Numbered from the stretch's first letter, positions 21,524 through 33,962 are shown. The stretch is DNA of 63,711 bases from Gloeophyllum trabeum ATCC 11539 (GCF_000344685.1 NW_006920416.1:297838-361548); one strand, 5' to 3'. Numbers and translations: made by a program. The notes: generated from the sequence alone by a model not told the origin.

Positions 21524-22858
21524 TCACGGATCACCTGACGATGTCCCGTCCGTCACCTCCTGCTCAAACACCCTCATCTCGAACGCGCGCTTGAACGGCG
21601 CGTGCCACTTGCCCGGCACAGCAAACACAACTCTCTCGAAAACATCCTTAAACCGCGCCGGCTTGTTCTCCTTCCCCTCCGCGGCTCTGTCCCCGGTAAC
21701 CAGTAGCTCCGCCCAGATATCCGCGATGACCTCCGGGTCGTTCTCGCTCGACCCGCACCCGAACGCGCCGAGCACGAGGGCGCGGTCGCCGTTGTCCTCG
21801 AAACACCGCAGGACGCGCGCCATGCGCTCCTTCATCGCGTGCCGGATCCCGTCCGCGAAAAACTGCGCGTCCTCGGGCGGAATTACGTGCTTCTGCCGCA
21901 CCGCCGCCGCGTTGACTGGCACGGCCGACACGACGTTCACCAGGAACGGCTCGATGAATGCGCCAGATGGGTCGGTGACCACCGGAGCGGGGGTGTCGTT
22001 GCGCTTCCGTCTGCCACGGGTAACAGGCTGTTCCTCTTCGAGTTCCTCGTCTTCTTTCCTGAAGACCACGATACCCGGGGAATAGACCATGGAGTGATCG
22101 TGCAGTCCACTGCCATCTTCGTTCTTGTACTGTCGGTGCGTCTGGTAGAATGTCGCTGCCTGCGGAGAACCGAGAGCCGCTACGAGGGAACTAGAGCGGG
22201 CGATCACTTCCTCCTGTTCATCTCCTCCGTGAAGATAACCTCCTCCGGGTCTCTTGGGAGAAGCAAAAGACATGACGCCAATCTTCGTCTTATCTAAAGC
22301 AGATGTACTCTGCTCATGCAGGTGAGGGTAAGTCGCATGCAGTCGCCGAGCGGCCGCAAGAGCGGATAATTTCGTGAACTCGATCACAGTAGAGGGTCGC
22401 GGATCAGGGATAGAGGGAATAGAGGCCGCCCAAGTAGCCAGCTTCTCGGAGTAGTGCGGATATGAGACGGTCTGCTGCTTGCTGAGCTCTATCTGCATAG
22501 AAATATCGTGCACGACACCTAGTCTCTTGAAGTTCAGCGGCATGAGCGTGTGCGAACCCAGACCTTGCGCGGTCACTGTCATCTCATGCGGATCAGAGGA
22601 CACATTACGCTCTTCGACGTACTTGCCATCCCCGAGCACGATCCTCTGCGTCTCCAGCGCGACCTGCGCCCATCCCTCGCGCTTCTTCTTCATCACCTCC
22701 GCCGACTGCTTGCGCCGCCGGATCTGCATCTGCTGCTGTTTCTTCATGTGCCGCTTCTGGCTGTCGCGGTGCTCGGATTTCTTGTGCGCCCGCACAGGTG
22801 TGACAGAGCGCTGTCTGCGCATGCCGGGAGACGCGCGGTTGCTCTTGCGGTTGCCCAT
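21524..22858 (-). CDS. Microbial-type poly(ADP-ribose) glycohydrolase (TIGR02452/DUF2263 family)
   Basis: A single-exon gene of 444 residues from the ATG at 22858. The open frame extends upstream to 23077, but a TATAAG element at 22901-22906 places the transcription start just before this ATG. The N-terminus is basic (MGNRKSNRASPGMRRQRSV, then RRRKQSAEVMKKKR), perhaps a nuclear signal. The core has the PARG signature PGGGYLHGGDEQEEV, with the glycine loop and the catalytic Gln-Glu-Glu. It is preceded by KIGVMSFAS and followed later by FADGIRHAMKERMARVL and LGAFGCGSSENDP, the ADP-ribose-binding macro-type fold. The family removes ADP-ribose chains from proteins. Many basidiomycetes carry this form. 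An acidic insert (RKEDEELEEEQP) lies between the halves. Confidence 0.88.
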   Translation of the reverse strand: MGNRKSNRASPGMRRQRSVTPVRAHKKSEHRDSQKRHMKKQQQMQIRRRKQSAEVMKKKREGWAQVALETQRIVLGDGKYVEERNVSSDPHEMTVTAQGLGSHTLMPLNFKRLGVVHDISMQIELSKQQTVSYPHYSEKLATWAASIPSIPDPRPSTVIEFTKLSALAAARRLHATYPHLHEQSTSALDKTKIGVMSFASPKRPGGGYLHGGDEQEEVIARSSSLVAALGSPQAATFYQTHRQYKNEDGSGLHDHSMVYSPGIVVFRKEDEELEEEQPVTRGRRKRNDTPAPVVTDPSGAFIEPFLVNVVSAVPVNAAAVRQKHVIPPEDAQFFADGIRHAMKERMARVLRCFEDNGDRALVLGAFGCGSSENDPEVIADIWAELLVTGDRAAEGKENKPARFKDVFERVVFAVPGKWHAPFKRAFEMRVFEQEVTDGTSSGDP

Positions 22859-22900
22859 GTTGTCGTCGTGGTATGTTGCGAGTGGCACCAGTGGAGCAGC

Positions 22901-22906
22901 CTTATA
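22901..22906 (-). promoter_or_regulatory. TATA box of the PARG-like gene
   Basis: TATAAG on the minus strand 48 bases upstream of the chosen ATG. It argues against the ATGs further upstream in the same frame. Confidence 0.5.
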
Positions 22907-24163
22907 AAGAGGCATTTCGAACTCCGCAGCAGCACCGCCGGGTATGATGAGGCTGTGCATGCGCATTGTAAGCGCGAGTCTTGTTCGAAGTACAAAATCG
23001 ATGTATGTGGGGTGAATAATGACTATTGCCCTTGGCACGGCGAAGGATCTTTTAAACATAAGGCAGTCATTATTCACCTTGGGCGACAGTCAAAGACGCG
23101 AATTCGACGTACCGTACCGAACGACGATATGGAGCCTCTGGCACAGCGGGAATGATTCGGACGAGCCTCCAAAGATAATGGTGGAGGGGGGAAAGAGGAG
23201 AGACTGGATTGTATCTCATGCCCGTTTATATACTGCAACATGAGGCAAACAGCAGCAAACGAGAATTGACGTATGCCAGCCCAAGCTCGACATATCTTTA
23301 TCGAGTAACTTAGCTTCCATATATGGTACCCGTAAAGATTCCGCCACCTCGCCTTCAGTTCGCTTGAGTGAGCCTCTTTGTATTATTACCAGCCCTGCTG
23401 CGACATTCTTCTACCGTCGACTTGCTTACAGGTAATGTGAACGCTTGTCGTACTCTACGACGAGAATTCGAAACTCGTCGGCGTTCACGACGGATTCATC
23501 TTGGAATGAGTATTTCTGAATGCCGCTCTTACCCCTTTCTGCGACGGGCAGTTCGAACACTGTCCATCACAGGAAAGGATATGAAGTCCAGATAGATATT
23601 GGGTAATAATACTGGACATCACTAGCAGCGATCGTACTGACGGACAGGACATTCGGAACATGTTTGTTGGGACGCAAGCAAAGTTCATTTTGGTACGCGA
23701 ACCTTCTTATGGTGAATGCAGCGCAGAGGATGCGATGGCTTTGACATCACATCGAAGATAGTTCCAGCTCAGCTCTAACTCGCCTGCCAGAAGTGCGCCA
23801 ATTCTCATTCAACTACGTTTATCGAGAGTGTCGAACAAGAAGACGGAGATACTGCGGCCTTTAGAAGTCTGGTGTGAAGCGCGCCTGCACTTCGAAGGTA
23901 AGGAGGCAGCTCTGAGCGGTGCATACGGAACGTACTCATTGTCCTACTACAGCCTATCAATATCCAGTGCTCGGGGAATCGGCGCGATTTCCACGTCCAA
24001 TCTTGCAGAAGCGGCCTTCCGCTCTCTAGCGTCAAGCTATTCTCTGTCCTCGGCAGGATGACTTCTTCTCTGCTATTCTTGGACGTAAGGCATCACGAGA
24101 GCATACCGTCAATGTGCGTCGATAAAAGTGCTCGAGCCTGATCCATTGTGCAGCTCGTTAGCC
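22907..24163. other. Intergenic between divergent genes
   Basis: No supported gene. An upstream extension of the PARG frame to 23077 is judged non-coding. GATAAAAG near 24121 may serve as the TATA element of the following permease. Confidence 0.4.
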
Positions 24164-26737
24164 ATGTCTACAGATGGCAGCGCTCACGACGTTACGGACA
24201 AGAAGCTCGACCCGTCGGCGGTCGACGCTGTCGAAAAGGACGGCTCAGACCTGCAACCTCGCGATGAGGATGGGGTGCTCCTGTCAGACGAGGAAAGGCG
24301 CGCCGCTGAGGTCCGGATCAAGAGGGCGCTGGATATGCGCCTGATGCCGACCATGATCGTCATATTCATCCTCAACTACATCGATGTAAGTGGGTCCTTG
24401 CTCGGATTCGTCTTTGCTGCATCGTTTGTAACTGACAGAGTACTGTAGCGGATCGGCATCACTTCCGCCCGCTTGAAAGGCCTCGAGCAAGACCTGCACT
24501 TGACAGGTAATTTCTCATTTCCGCTTCATATATGCTACTACTGAGTGAGCCAAGACTTGCAATATGAAACGGTGATCGCTATCTTTTGCGCCTCCTACTG
24601 CCCTGCACAGATACCGTCCAATATGGCCAGTATATGCTACTAGTCTCTTTTTTGCATCACTGATGAGCACACAGATCATTCATAAAGTTAAGAGGTGAGC
24701 CGCATGCCTCGTTACCGCATATACTTACTGAACTTTCCTTAGGCCTTCCGTATACATGGGCGCATGCGTGATCTTGTGGGGACTGTGTAGGGCCATGACA
24801 GGTGTATGTACCAATAAAACACGCACCTGAGATCGTAGAAAGCTGACCTTGTACCAGCTCACGCAAAACTTCACGGGCATAGCCCTGGTCCGTGTAGCGA
24901 TAGGTTTTCCAGAGGTAAATCGTTCGTGCGCCATAGCCGTGGAAACTGTGTCCTCACTCTTGTCAGGCGGCGTTCTACCCCGGGGCGATGTACCTTCTCT
25001 CAAGGTGGTACACGAAGAGGGTATGTAATCTCATCGTTCATTTTACGACGGTGTTATGCTCACAGGCTGCCAGGAGCTGTCGTTCCGGTCCGCGATTCTG
25101 TACGGAGGACTCCTCATATCGAACGCATTCGGTAGTGTACGATCGTCCATGCGTGTCACTGCCGTCGTATTCATGATTGGTACGGCAGTTCATCGCTGCT
25201 GGAATCCTCTCGAATATGGAAGGTACCCGGGGTATTCGAGCCTGGAGATGGTACGTCGAATGAGCTGTGGCTATTATGCTTTCGGTTGACATACCAAGTT
25301 TAGGCTGTTCTTCATAGAGGTACGCTACGTATTCGTTTTCGTCATTGCCTCATTGCCATCGGTATGCGGGAGGTTAACGCGAGCTTAGGGCGCGGTGACC
25401 GTTTGTATCGGATTCCTTGCCATGTAAGTCCAACCACTTTGAAGACTGGATCAGGCTTGAGAAGCACTGTAGTTGGGCACTTCCAGACTTCGTAAGTTGC
25501 GCATATCGTCAATTCTGGCCCCACGACTGACGACCATCTCTCTAGCCTCACAACACAAAATGGATGTCCCCCGCTGAGCGCCGTCTAGCTCAAGTGCGGC
25601 TCGCGGAGGACGCAGGCGAGGCTGACGAAGATTCCGCGGACGAATCGTGCGTTGCCTCTCTCAAACGGCGCAACATGTACATTTCTGGCTGACCGCCGTT
25701 GCTAAGGATATGGCATGGACTGAAGCTCGCATTGAAAGACCCCAAGGTCCCATTGTTCGCACTCATGTCGTGCTCGCAGCTGGTTGGACTTAGTTTCATC
25801 AATTTCTTCCCGACGTAAGTCGATCATTCAGCTTCATCGCTGATATCTCAATAAGAGTGTGAGATAGATTGTGTGCGACGCTGGGATATAACACAACAGC
25901 CACTCTGCTGTTGGCAGCGTAAGCAAATGCTCGCTGGGCCTTAACTGCATCTGATCGACTTGCAGCCCGCCCTGGATATGGGCCACCATCATATGTTGTG
26001 TCACTGCATGGAGCGCCGGTAAGTCACGTATCGTCGATGCGAATTGCATTTCATCGACTGGCAGATAAATCTGGGGAGCGATTTGTGCACGTATCGGGGT
26101 GGTGGTGGGGCGTCATCATCGGGTACATCATCGCTTTGAGCACCATGTCAGTTGGTGGTCGGTATGTTTCGTTGTTTCTCATGGCCAGTGGCTACACCGG
26201 TATATCTTTTATGGCTAGAGATCCAAGAATCACATCGAGTCTCTGACGCTGAATGTAGGCTTTGCTTTGACATTGGTTTGGGTCTCCAATGCTATTCCCC
26301 GGCCCCCTGCGAAACGGTCGATAGCAATGGGTATTGTGAACGGATTCGGGAACATCGGGAACCTGTAAGTATCCTATCCTTACTGGCCTTCCTGTATACC
26401 CTGATAAATCCGTGCAAAGCATCGGTTCCTTCGTTTGGAAAGCAGAATGGAGCCCAGAGTATCATCAGTCAATGATTATCGGTATATGCTCCCTGGCTCT
26501 GGCTTGTTCCCTGGCTTTCGGTGCGGCGCCAGCTCCCTTCGCAATTTATGACAACTCAGTAATTTGTCCAAAGTCATTCGATGCATCTTGATACGGGAGA
26601 ACAGAGAGCTAGCAGAGACCGAGATCAAGAAGATAAGCCCTGCCGAACGTGAACGCGTCGAGGAAGCAGCGAGGTTAGAGGGTATCACGTTTGACGAAGC
26701 GATGAAGCGGAAGCAAGGTTTCCGGTACTTGTATTAG
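24164..26737 (+). CDS. DAL5/allantoate-type MFS permease (anion:cation symporter family)
   Basis: About 515 residues in 20 exons, all of which join in frame to the stop at 26735-26737. Motifs in order: cytoplasmic N-terminus ending RIKRALDMRLMPTMIVIF, NYID, RLKGLEQDLHL, QIPSNM, MGACVILWG, AAFYPGAMYLLSRWYTKR, GGLLISNAFGS, WALPDF, PHNTKWMSPAERRLAQV, SGERFVHVSGWWW, NAIPRPPAKRS, GFGNIGNL and the tail QGFRYLY. The family moves organic anions such as allantoate, nicotinate, pantothenate or related compounds with protons. Substrate cannot be read from sequence. The intron after QIPSNM has a GC donor (ATG|GCCAGT at 24626), where the paralogues have GT. It has two introns that the neighbour at 26974-29519 lacks, after GFPE and after INFFP. 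The two genes are convergent, 236 bases apart. Confidence 0.85.
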
Positions 26738-26973
26738 ATGTGTTTGCACTGTACCCAAGGGCGGCTGAGTTGGCGTCGTAACGCAGCAGCTACAGAGGAA
26801 TTCCACATTCTCGCGAGGATCCAGAGCAGTTCTTCCACCGGAGTTCATTCCATGGCCGGCCCATGGTCCACAGGAGCGAGGAAAGCTCAAAGTGCAAACG
26901 CGTCAACAAATGATCTTACATCACGTCAACCTATACAAGTCTAGAAATACACCGGGACGAGGCTGGCCTCTGA

Positions 26974-29519
26974 CTAATAAAGATATCTGAATCCCCTCTT
27001 CCTGTCAAGGGCCTCCTGGAAGGTAATTCCCTCCAGTCTCGCGGCGTCCGCTATACGTATTTTCTCGCCCTCGTCCATGTTATCCAGCATCTCGGCTTCT
27101 AGAGCTTTGTTGTCTCTGATGAGCATACACCGGACAACTATTCAGATTCATCAGAATCAGGCGGACGAGATATAGATTGCGAATACGTACTGAAGGCCAG
27201 GAAAGACGCAAACGCGAGGGAAGCGAGACTGATGATCATCGCCGGGTGGTATTCCGGACCCCAGCTTGCCTTCCAGACGAACGAGCCGATCCTGTGCCGG
27301 GCGTCAAACCTTCAGGCTTTCTGAAGTGACATAAAACTACTCACAAGTTACCGATGTTCCCAAATCCATTCACAATACCCATTGCGACGGATCTTTTGGC
27401 AGGAGGACGCGGTATAGCGTTGGAAACCCATACCAAAGTCAGCGCGAATCCTGTTGGTGTATGTGAATGAAAAGGGCGTGAATGTGTAGTTGATCTCGAC
27501 GCACCTGCGTATCCGCTCGCCATCAAAAACATGCAGACATATCGACCACCAGTGTTCATGGTGGAAAGACCGATAATGTATCCAACGATGACTCCCCACC
27601 AGGGCACGTTAATGTGGAAGTAGCGTTCACCAGTTTTATCTGTGCAGAACAGCGTCACGTCAGACCCCAGTCAGGAGTAGATAACCGGTGCGTCGTACCT
27701 GTATGCCAAGCATTTACGCAAGTGACGATGGTGGCAAGGATCCATGGAGGCCTGCGAACGACCATGAGCATAAGAAGAGTAGCTCCGCAAACAGCACCTA
27801 CGCAGCGAGGAGAAGACTGATGGTGTTGTTGAAACCCAAAGTCTGAGTGAGCGTCGGGAAGAAGTTGACGAAGCTCAGCCCAAGGAGCTGCGAGCAGGTC
27901 ATGACGGCTAAGATGTACACTTTCGGATCCTTCAACGCCAGTTTCAGGCCGTACAGAGCACTGCACGCAGTAACCTCAGTCAGAATCATTCGTGAGAGGC
28001 GATGGAATAAATGACATACGACTCGGACTCCGAATCCTCGTCAGCCTCGCCCGCATCCTCGGCCAGTCGGACTTGCGCAAGTCGCCGCTCAGCGGGGGTC
28101 ATCCATCGCGTGTTATGAGGCTATGCAGTCAAAATGTGTCAAACAAGAGCGGTTGAGCTTGGACAGGGGTACTCACGTAATCGGGCAATGCCCACCTGCA
28201 GAAAGATTGTCAACGTCAATTTCCGCATACTGACGCGAGGCAAGTTTGCACTTACATAGCAACGAAACCGACACAGATGGTTATTGCGCCCTTTCAACGA
28301 GAGGTTAGCCAGAGTAACAGGGATAAGCTGGGTTGAAGCATGCCTCGATGTAGAATAACCTGAGGGGAGTGCGGGTAAGACGGCTACACTTTGAATGCAG
28401 AGCGTGGATAACACGTACCATCTCCAGGCGGCAATCCCTCTAGCACCATTCAGCCCCTCGAGGATGCCAGCCGCGATCAACTGCGACGCATCCATGTGAG
28501 AACGAGAACATAAATTATTAGTGAGTGAGAAACAAGACGCACACTACCAAAAGCATTGGATATTAACAATCCGCCGTATAAGATGGCTGCCCGGAAAGAC
28601 AGTTCCTATTTTTGCGTCAGTGCCTGAGACTCTGGTGCAGTGGATTTCGCATACCTTCTTGGTGTACCATCTCGATAGCAGATACATGGATCCCGGATAG
28701 AATGCAGCCTCCGGCAGCCCGATGAAAACACGGCAAGCCATTATACCAGCGTAATTGTGGGTGACCTGAACACCATCGGCGGTATGTCAGCGATACTGCG
28801 TGAGATATCCGATGGTTGGAAGCATACCCCAGTGAGTGCGCTCGTGAGACCCCAAAGGACGACGCAAATGCCGATATACAGAGATGGCCTTCAGGAACAG
28901 GCGTAAGGCCCAATGAATGTGAGATATTGTTGTGGTTTAAACCTACCTCGGGACTTTGTTGATGATCTAGAGAAATGTCATGAACATACATACTGAATCA
29001 CCGGGTAAGAACGGACTCACCATATTCGACGGGATCTGAGCGGGCACGTATGAAGCATAGAGGATCGCGATGATAGTCTCGTACTGAAGGTCTAAGATCT
29101 CCTAATGAGCCTGAGTGCCACACCGCACCATGCACACCTACCCGTCAGATTGAGATCTGTCTGCAGACCTTGCAATCGAGCGGCGGTGACAGCAGTCCGC
29201 TATCACGCAAATGAATGTCAATAACGCGAGTCGTACCCTTCGTGGCTTTGTCACGTACGTCGATGTAATTCAGCAAGAAAATGATTATGGTCATGGGCAT
29301 GAGCCGCATGTCCAGCATCCTCTTGATCCGCGCTTCGCCCGCCTTCCTCTCCTCTTCGCTGAGCAGACGGAAATCATCTTCAGTTACGGGCGCCTCCTTC
29401 ACGCGCACGTCCTGCTCCTTGTCGACCTCCTCGATCTGCCTGTCCGTGGCCTTGCTGCTCGGCGTGGACGGCGTCGACAGCTGGGAGTCGCTACGGCGGT
29501 GAGTGACGGTAGCAGCCAT
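26974..29519 (-). CDS. DAL5/allantoate-type MFS permease, second intact copy
   Basis: About 530 residues in 18 exons. The start at 29519 follows a TATAAAT at 29581-29587. It encodes a Ser/Thr/charge-rich N-terminus, MLDMRLMPMTIIIFLLNYID, AARLQGLQTDLNLT, QIPSNM, RVFIGLPEAAFYPG, LLSRWYTKK, WALPDY, an acidic loop AEDAGEADEDSESES, LLGLSFVNFFPTL, PPWILATIVT, TGERYFHINVPWWG, NAIPRPPAKRS, GFGNIGNL and the C-terminus DRKRGFRYLY. Twelve membrane segments are expected in two blocks around the acidic loop. One intron has a GC donor (GAG|GCATGC, intron 28291-28343). The convergent paralogue has GT at that site. Substrate is unknown. Nicotinate, allantoate and ureide uptake are the usual functions in this family. 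Confidence 0.87.
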
Positions 29520-29580
29520 GATTGCGCGAGCACAGGGCAATCAGATCGGCTTAACCGGACGTGCTTTCAATCCTCCTTGC

Positions 29581-29587
29581 ATTTATA
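29581..29587 (-). promoter_or_regulatory. TATA box of the second intact permease
   Basis: TATAAAT on the minus strand, 68 bases upstream of the ATG at 29519. Confidence 0.55.
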
Positions 29588-30889
29588 GCCCGCACGGAAT
29601 GACGATACAGCTGAACAAGGCCTCCATTCCTTCTCGTACACACCATGGTCCCATGACAGGAACATCGGCTAAGTATAGTAAGGAAGCGCTGTTTGCCCCA
29701 CAGAGCGAGCGGCATCTGGATACATGGGATCTTCAGAGATGATACGGCTAACGGAGAGCCGCACCCCTGGCTAAGCAAAGAAGCAGAGCGGCTGGAAGGC
29801 CTGTCAGCTAGTACTCTGATGGGATATGTGTGCAGGGCCTCACGGAGTATATTCTGGGCTTTAAGCTTGAGCTGACTGTGCCTGTCGGCAGACCTGTGTT
29901 CTTTCGCGGCAGCCACAGGCGAGGGATGGGGAGAGATATCAAACATAGAACGCAGTTCGAACGTTCTTCCTCAAAATTGAAGTCGCAGTATTGTAGCCAT
30001 AAGTGGATGTAAGGTCGAGACGAAGCTTCCAGGGCGAAGACTGGTTGTGAATCACAGATCCAAAGAACCGTGCATCAGGAGTTTGGGTGTGAACGTGGTC
30101 TTCGAAAGCTGCCCGCCTTGCCGGCATGGAGATAACCTCCGTCCACTGTCCAGTGTGATGCATAGCACCCGCACCGTACAGACCGCCAGCCACTCACAAT
30201 CCCCGCTGGGGAAATCGTTTAGTAGTCGTCAAGATCCGCTGTGTACTCACTTGACCCCACCCATGGCCGTTTTCGACCTTGGGTACGGCGCCAAGCAGCC
30301 GTAAGCAGCGGACACATGACTCTACTGCGCGACGCCACAAGCAGGACGCTAACGGCACCTCATTAGCGAACTTTCGGGAGTTATGAGGTCCATCACATGA
30401 GGAGGACGCAGCCACCAAACGTTGGAGAAGGGAAGTTCGTTGTTCGGTTGAATTCCGAGCCGATTCGTTCGGTTCAGCGGGTTCACTGAGTCGCCGCTTC
30501 CTGCCGCCGCCACTTTCACCTCGACATGTCGCCGACCGGAGCTGTTTCCTTGTTATTTCAAGGAGATGCCCTCGTGTTATTCTAAAACTCAGGCGCGGGA
30601 GCATCTCTCTCTCTATAAGTCAGTCAACCGCTGGCATGTTATCTCTTTCTGACCCACCCAGGCACAGAACATCGAGCTGTAAACATATCCAGTCTCCCTT
30701 CGCAGCTCAGTTGGTTCGAAACTCATAATCAAACTCTGTAGAACAGCGCATGCACACCTACTGTTATTCTCTGCCTCTTTTCATGGCCAAGAGTGTTCAA
30801 CGGCTGAGATATAAATGGCTGAAGTCGCAATTATGATTCCGCTATAAACCAGGACGCATGCAGGAAGCAACACTTGACCGTTCCGGTGA
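29588..30889. other. Intergenic
   Basis: No gene that I can support. A glycine-rich frame on the minus strand around 30140-30290 with a possible intron is suggestive, but it has no start, no end and no recognised family. Confidence 0.35.
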
Positions 30890-31860
30890 ACCTTGTAAGT
30901 ATGCAGATAGCAGGACTTCTCTCTTCCCTGAATCTTCCTCCTTCCACGACTCGATCCGTGAATAGCACCATCGGTGCCGACCCATGGCCGGGAACCACGA
31001 CATCCTTCCCGTCGGGACAGGTGAGGAATTCACGGCACTCGGGCAGTGCTCGTCTGCCTAGAAGACCCCTCGCACAGATCAGACGTTCCGCCTGAACTGA
31101 AGTACACCTTGAACTTGCACACGATCAGGATGTTTCTCGTTCCAGCCGCTCGAGCATAGCGGGCTGCACGTACGTATCCTCCACGTCCACGCTCCCAATC
31201 GGACGGAACCTCGCGGATGTTCCATACCCGCCCTTGCAAGGTTGTACATCGGCATCTGGGTCCTCTGTCGGTTTCCTCCCTTCCATGAGTCAGAAATACC
31301 ACAGAGACGTGAATAGCACCTCGTTGCCGACTCATATCCAGGAACCACGATATCCCCCGTCGGGAAGGGCCTGGAGGAACTCACAACGCTGAGGCAATGC
31401 ACGTCGGTACAACGCCTGAACTACACCTCGCATCCGCGCACGATCAGGATAATCCTAGCTTCAGCCAATACTCTCAAGCTAGTCGACGCACAACGGGCTG
31501 TCCGTACGTATCCTCCACCCAACCTTACCGATGTTCCACACACTCTCGCAAGACTACGTCGGCCTGTTCTTCTCCTGCCTCTCATGACTCATAAATACCA
31601 CAGAGACGTGAATAACCTCGGAGCCGACCAATGGCCAGGAACCGCGACGTTGTTCCTATTGGAGAAAGGGGAATATTCTGCAAGCGTCAGGCTATCTCCG
31701 TCTCCACAATAAACCTCTCGCTCAGATCAGGCTTTCCGCCCGAAAGACACCCTGCATCTACGCACGAGCAGGATCATTGTGAGCCTATTCAATACTCTCT
31801 CAAGTTCCCGAGCTTGCAGGATGATACGCTATCAACACGTATACATATTCTCTACTCTCC
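30890..31860. repeat. Degenerate tandem repeat, about three units of 300-350 bases
   Basis: The word CCGACnCATnnCCnGGAACC recurs at about 30977, 31327 and 31624. It is followed each time by a CGTCGGGA-like stretch, CACGATCAGGAT and CGTACGTATCCTCCAC. It is preceded by GTGAATAGCACC or ACCACAGAGACGTGAATA. Units are strongly diverged and have no shared open frame, so the array looks non-coding. Confidence 0.65.
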
Positions 31861-32211
31861 CGGTCAGAGATAGGGCCGTTATTTCAAGGTTATACAATCG
31901 ACGCTCGTCACATCCTCGGAACTTCGAAGGCCTCTTTAGTGTGTATTCTGCAGCTTCGCACCTTCGCGTGCAGCCAGACACGCTTAAGCGACAACTATAC
32001 GATCAGCATGATCACGTCGTACTTGATTCATGTAGAGCGTATCCGTGCGTACGTAGACGCGCGGCCGAGTTAAACTTGCGCGTGGGGCGCCATGCCGCTG
32101 GATCGCTATACTAATACAATCTGCTGAAGTACGGATACATCCTTCGCGCCTCAAGCTCCCTTCCCCGCTGTGGCGAGTAGAGGCCGTCACGAGAACTTAT
32201 AGTTTGTGCAG

Positions 32212-33260
32212 TCACTCCTTCTCAAAAGCCTTGCCGCTCTCATACTTACTCACGTCCTCGTCACCGGCGTGCCTATCGGCCTCGAACATCTTGACCTCGG
32301 GCATCGACATCCAGTCGGACACATGGTCCGCCTACCCAAATATTCAGAATATAGACGGGAACGACATCAAACAGGAACCGCCTTACCTGCCACTTCTTGA
32401 ACCAGAAGCCGAAGCCCTTGTGGCTATAATCCTGGTCGTTGGCCTGGTCCTTGTGGTACTTGATCTGCACGCGCACATACCCACTCAATATCCGTTATTG
32501 GTACATTCTGGTCGACTTACCATGGGGAACTCAGAGTCCTTCGTTGCTGGATCCAGGGACAGAGATACCAGGGCGTTAATCGTGACGGACTTCGTAATAG
32601 GGGGCAAGAATGTCCAAGTCTATACGGAGCGCCCCCGAAATTAGAGCCCGAAGTGGGACATTTGAAGGCGTCCCTCACCTGCTCGTTCTTGAACTGGATA
32701 AGACCCGGGTCGTTACGAACGACCTCGTAGCTCTCGTTCTTCGACGCCTTGAACAGTTTCGGAAGGCCGAACCATTGGCCAGCCTAAGGAAATTCGGTAT
32801 GTGCGCCAGCGTATTCCCAAATTTCTTACCATCTTGTACCGGTTATTCGCATACACAAACTGATCGTCATACACGCAGTCCGGGGCTGGCGTTCAGGACA
32901 TTGATCAGTCGCACCTCGCATATACCCAGTTCGTGACGAAAACGACGCACTGTACCGCTTAACCCGCTCCACGGTGGGCTCCATGCTGTACAGCGCAATC
33001 ACGTCGTCGATCAGGCGCTGCCTGTTGGGCGGGAGCGGGATCGACTTGGACGGGTCGGGCTTCCAGTCGTCGCTGGTGGACACGTTGCGCACTTCGAACG
33101 CCTTTCCCGGGAGGGAGGAGTCGGTAGGCAGGTCGAACTTTGTCTCGGTCGACATTCTCGCTGCGTATGCTAGTGCGAGGGAGAAGAGAGGTGCCTTGGG
33201 GTTGCGGGTGGTGGTGGTACGAAGAGAGAGGGTGATGGGACGGAGGAAGGAGAGAGACAT
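32212..33260 (-). CDS. Conserved fungal protein of unknown function, possibly NTF2-like
   Basis: Six exons: 33260-32951, 32885-32830, 32783-32679, 32619-32521, 32464-32387 and 32331-32212. These give 255 residues from the ATG at 33260, or 220 from the in-frame ATG at 33155. The first 35 residues (MSLSFLRPITLSLRTTTTR, ending AYAARM) look like a mitochondrial leader. The body has RQRLIDDVIALYSMEPTVER, VYDDQFVYANNRYKMAGQWF, FKASKNESYEVVRNDPG, VTINALVSLSLDPAT, IKYHKDQANDQDYSHKGFGF and VSDWMSMPEVKM. The order of helix then mixed sheet, with the phrase asking for a small-molecule pocket, resembles SnoaL/NTF2-like folds, but this is weak. Two TATA-like words lie upstream: TATATAAA at 33272-33280, only 12 bases from the first ATG, and TATATA near 33291. 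So the longer or shorter form may be used. Confidence 0.7.
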
Positions 33261-33962
33261 GGCGGCGGGGGTTTATATATGCGCCCTCGGGATATATACC
33301 CTCGGGTGTGACGTGGGTGAAGGAGGGGAGGTGCTGCGTCATTAGCTGCAAGTTGTTGATAGCTCGAGGAGAAGGACTTGCGCATCGGACAGGTCTCGTC
33401 ATGTAGCCTCTTTTGGCAATACCACTGCCTAATATGGTCAGAGCGTCACTTCAATATCATTGGTTGTCGTACTCTGCTTGAGCCTATATAAGCAGAAGGA
33501 GTGACTCGACTCCTGCAATTTCTTTCCACCTCCCCCCATCATCTCCGCCCCAAGCTCTGCTGCGTGCTGATTCCTGCTTGCCTCGACATCTAGTGGAGCG
33601 GTGCCCTTATCTTTCAGTGTATTGCAATAAATAAGCTGTAACGACCTGAGCGATTCGCTTGCACAGTGAGCATCCATTTTTGAATATTATCGATCTCTTT
33701 CTGGAGGTTCGATGTCTGGGAAGGCTCAGCTCTAGCGCTACGTTTGGCGGCCACATTCCACTGCACTTCAACGTTCCCGGTACCGACACTGTGACTAGTA
33801 CTGTACCGACGCGATCGAGTGCGCACGTGGGTCACATCTCCATCCACGTGACATCGACTCGTAAGGAGGAAGCGCTGAGTCGGCGCGCTCTCATGAACTG
33901 CTCTTACCCCACGTCGGTGTTTTCTCTCGAATCTTGACGTTCTACTGCGTGAGCTGGGGAGC
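33261..33962. other. Intergenic, divergent promoter region
   Basis: Holds the two TATA-like words at 33272-33280 and near 33291 for the minus-strand gene and the promoter of the NAD kinase. I see no coding frame of note. Confidence 0.4.

Noticed and set aside
22859..23077. N-terminal extension of the PARG-like frame
   Set aside because: Open frame, but a TATA box lies inside it and the extra residues are not family-like.
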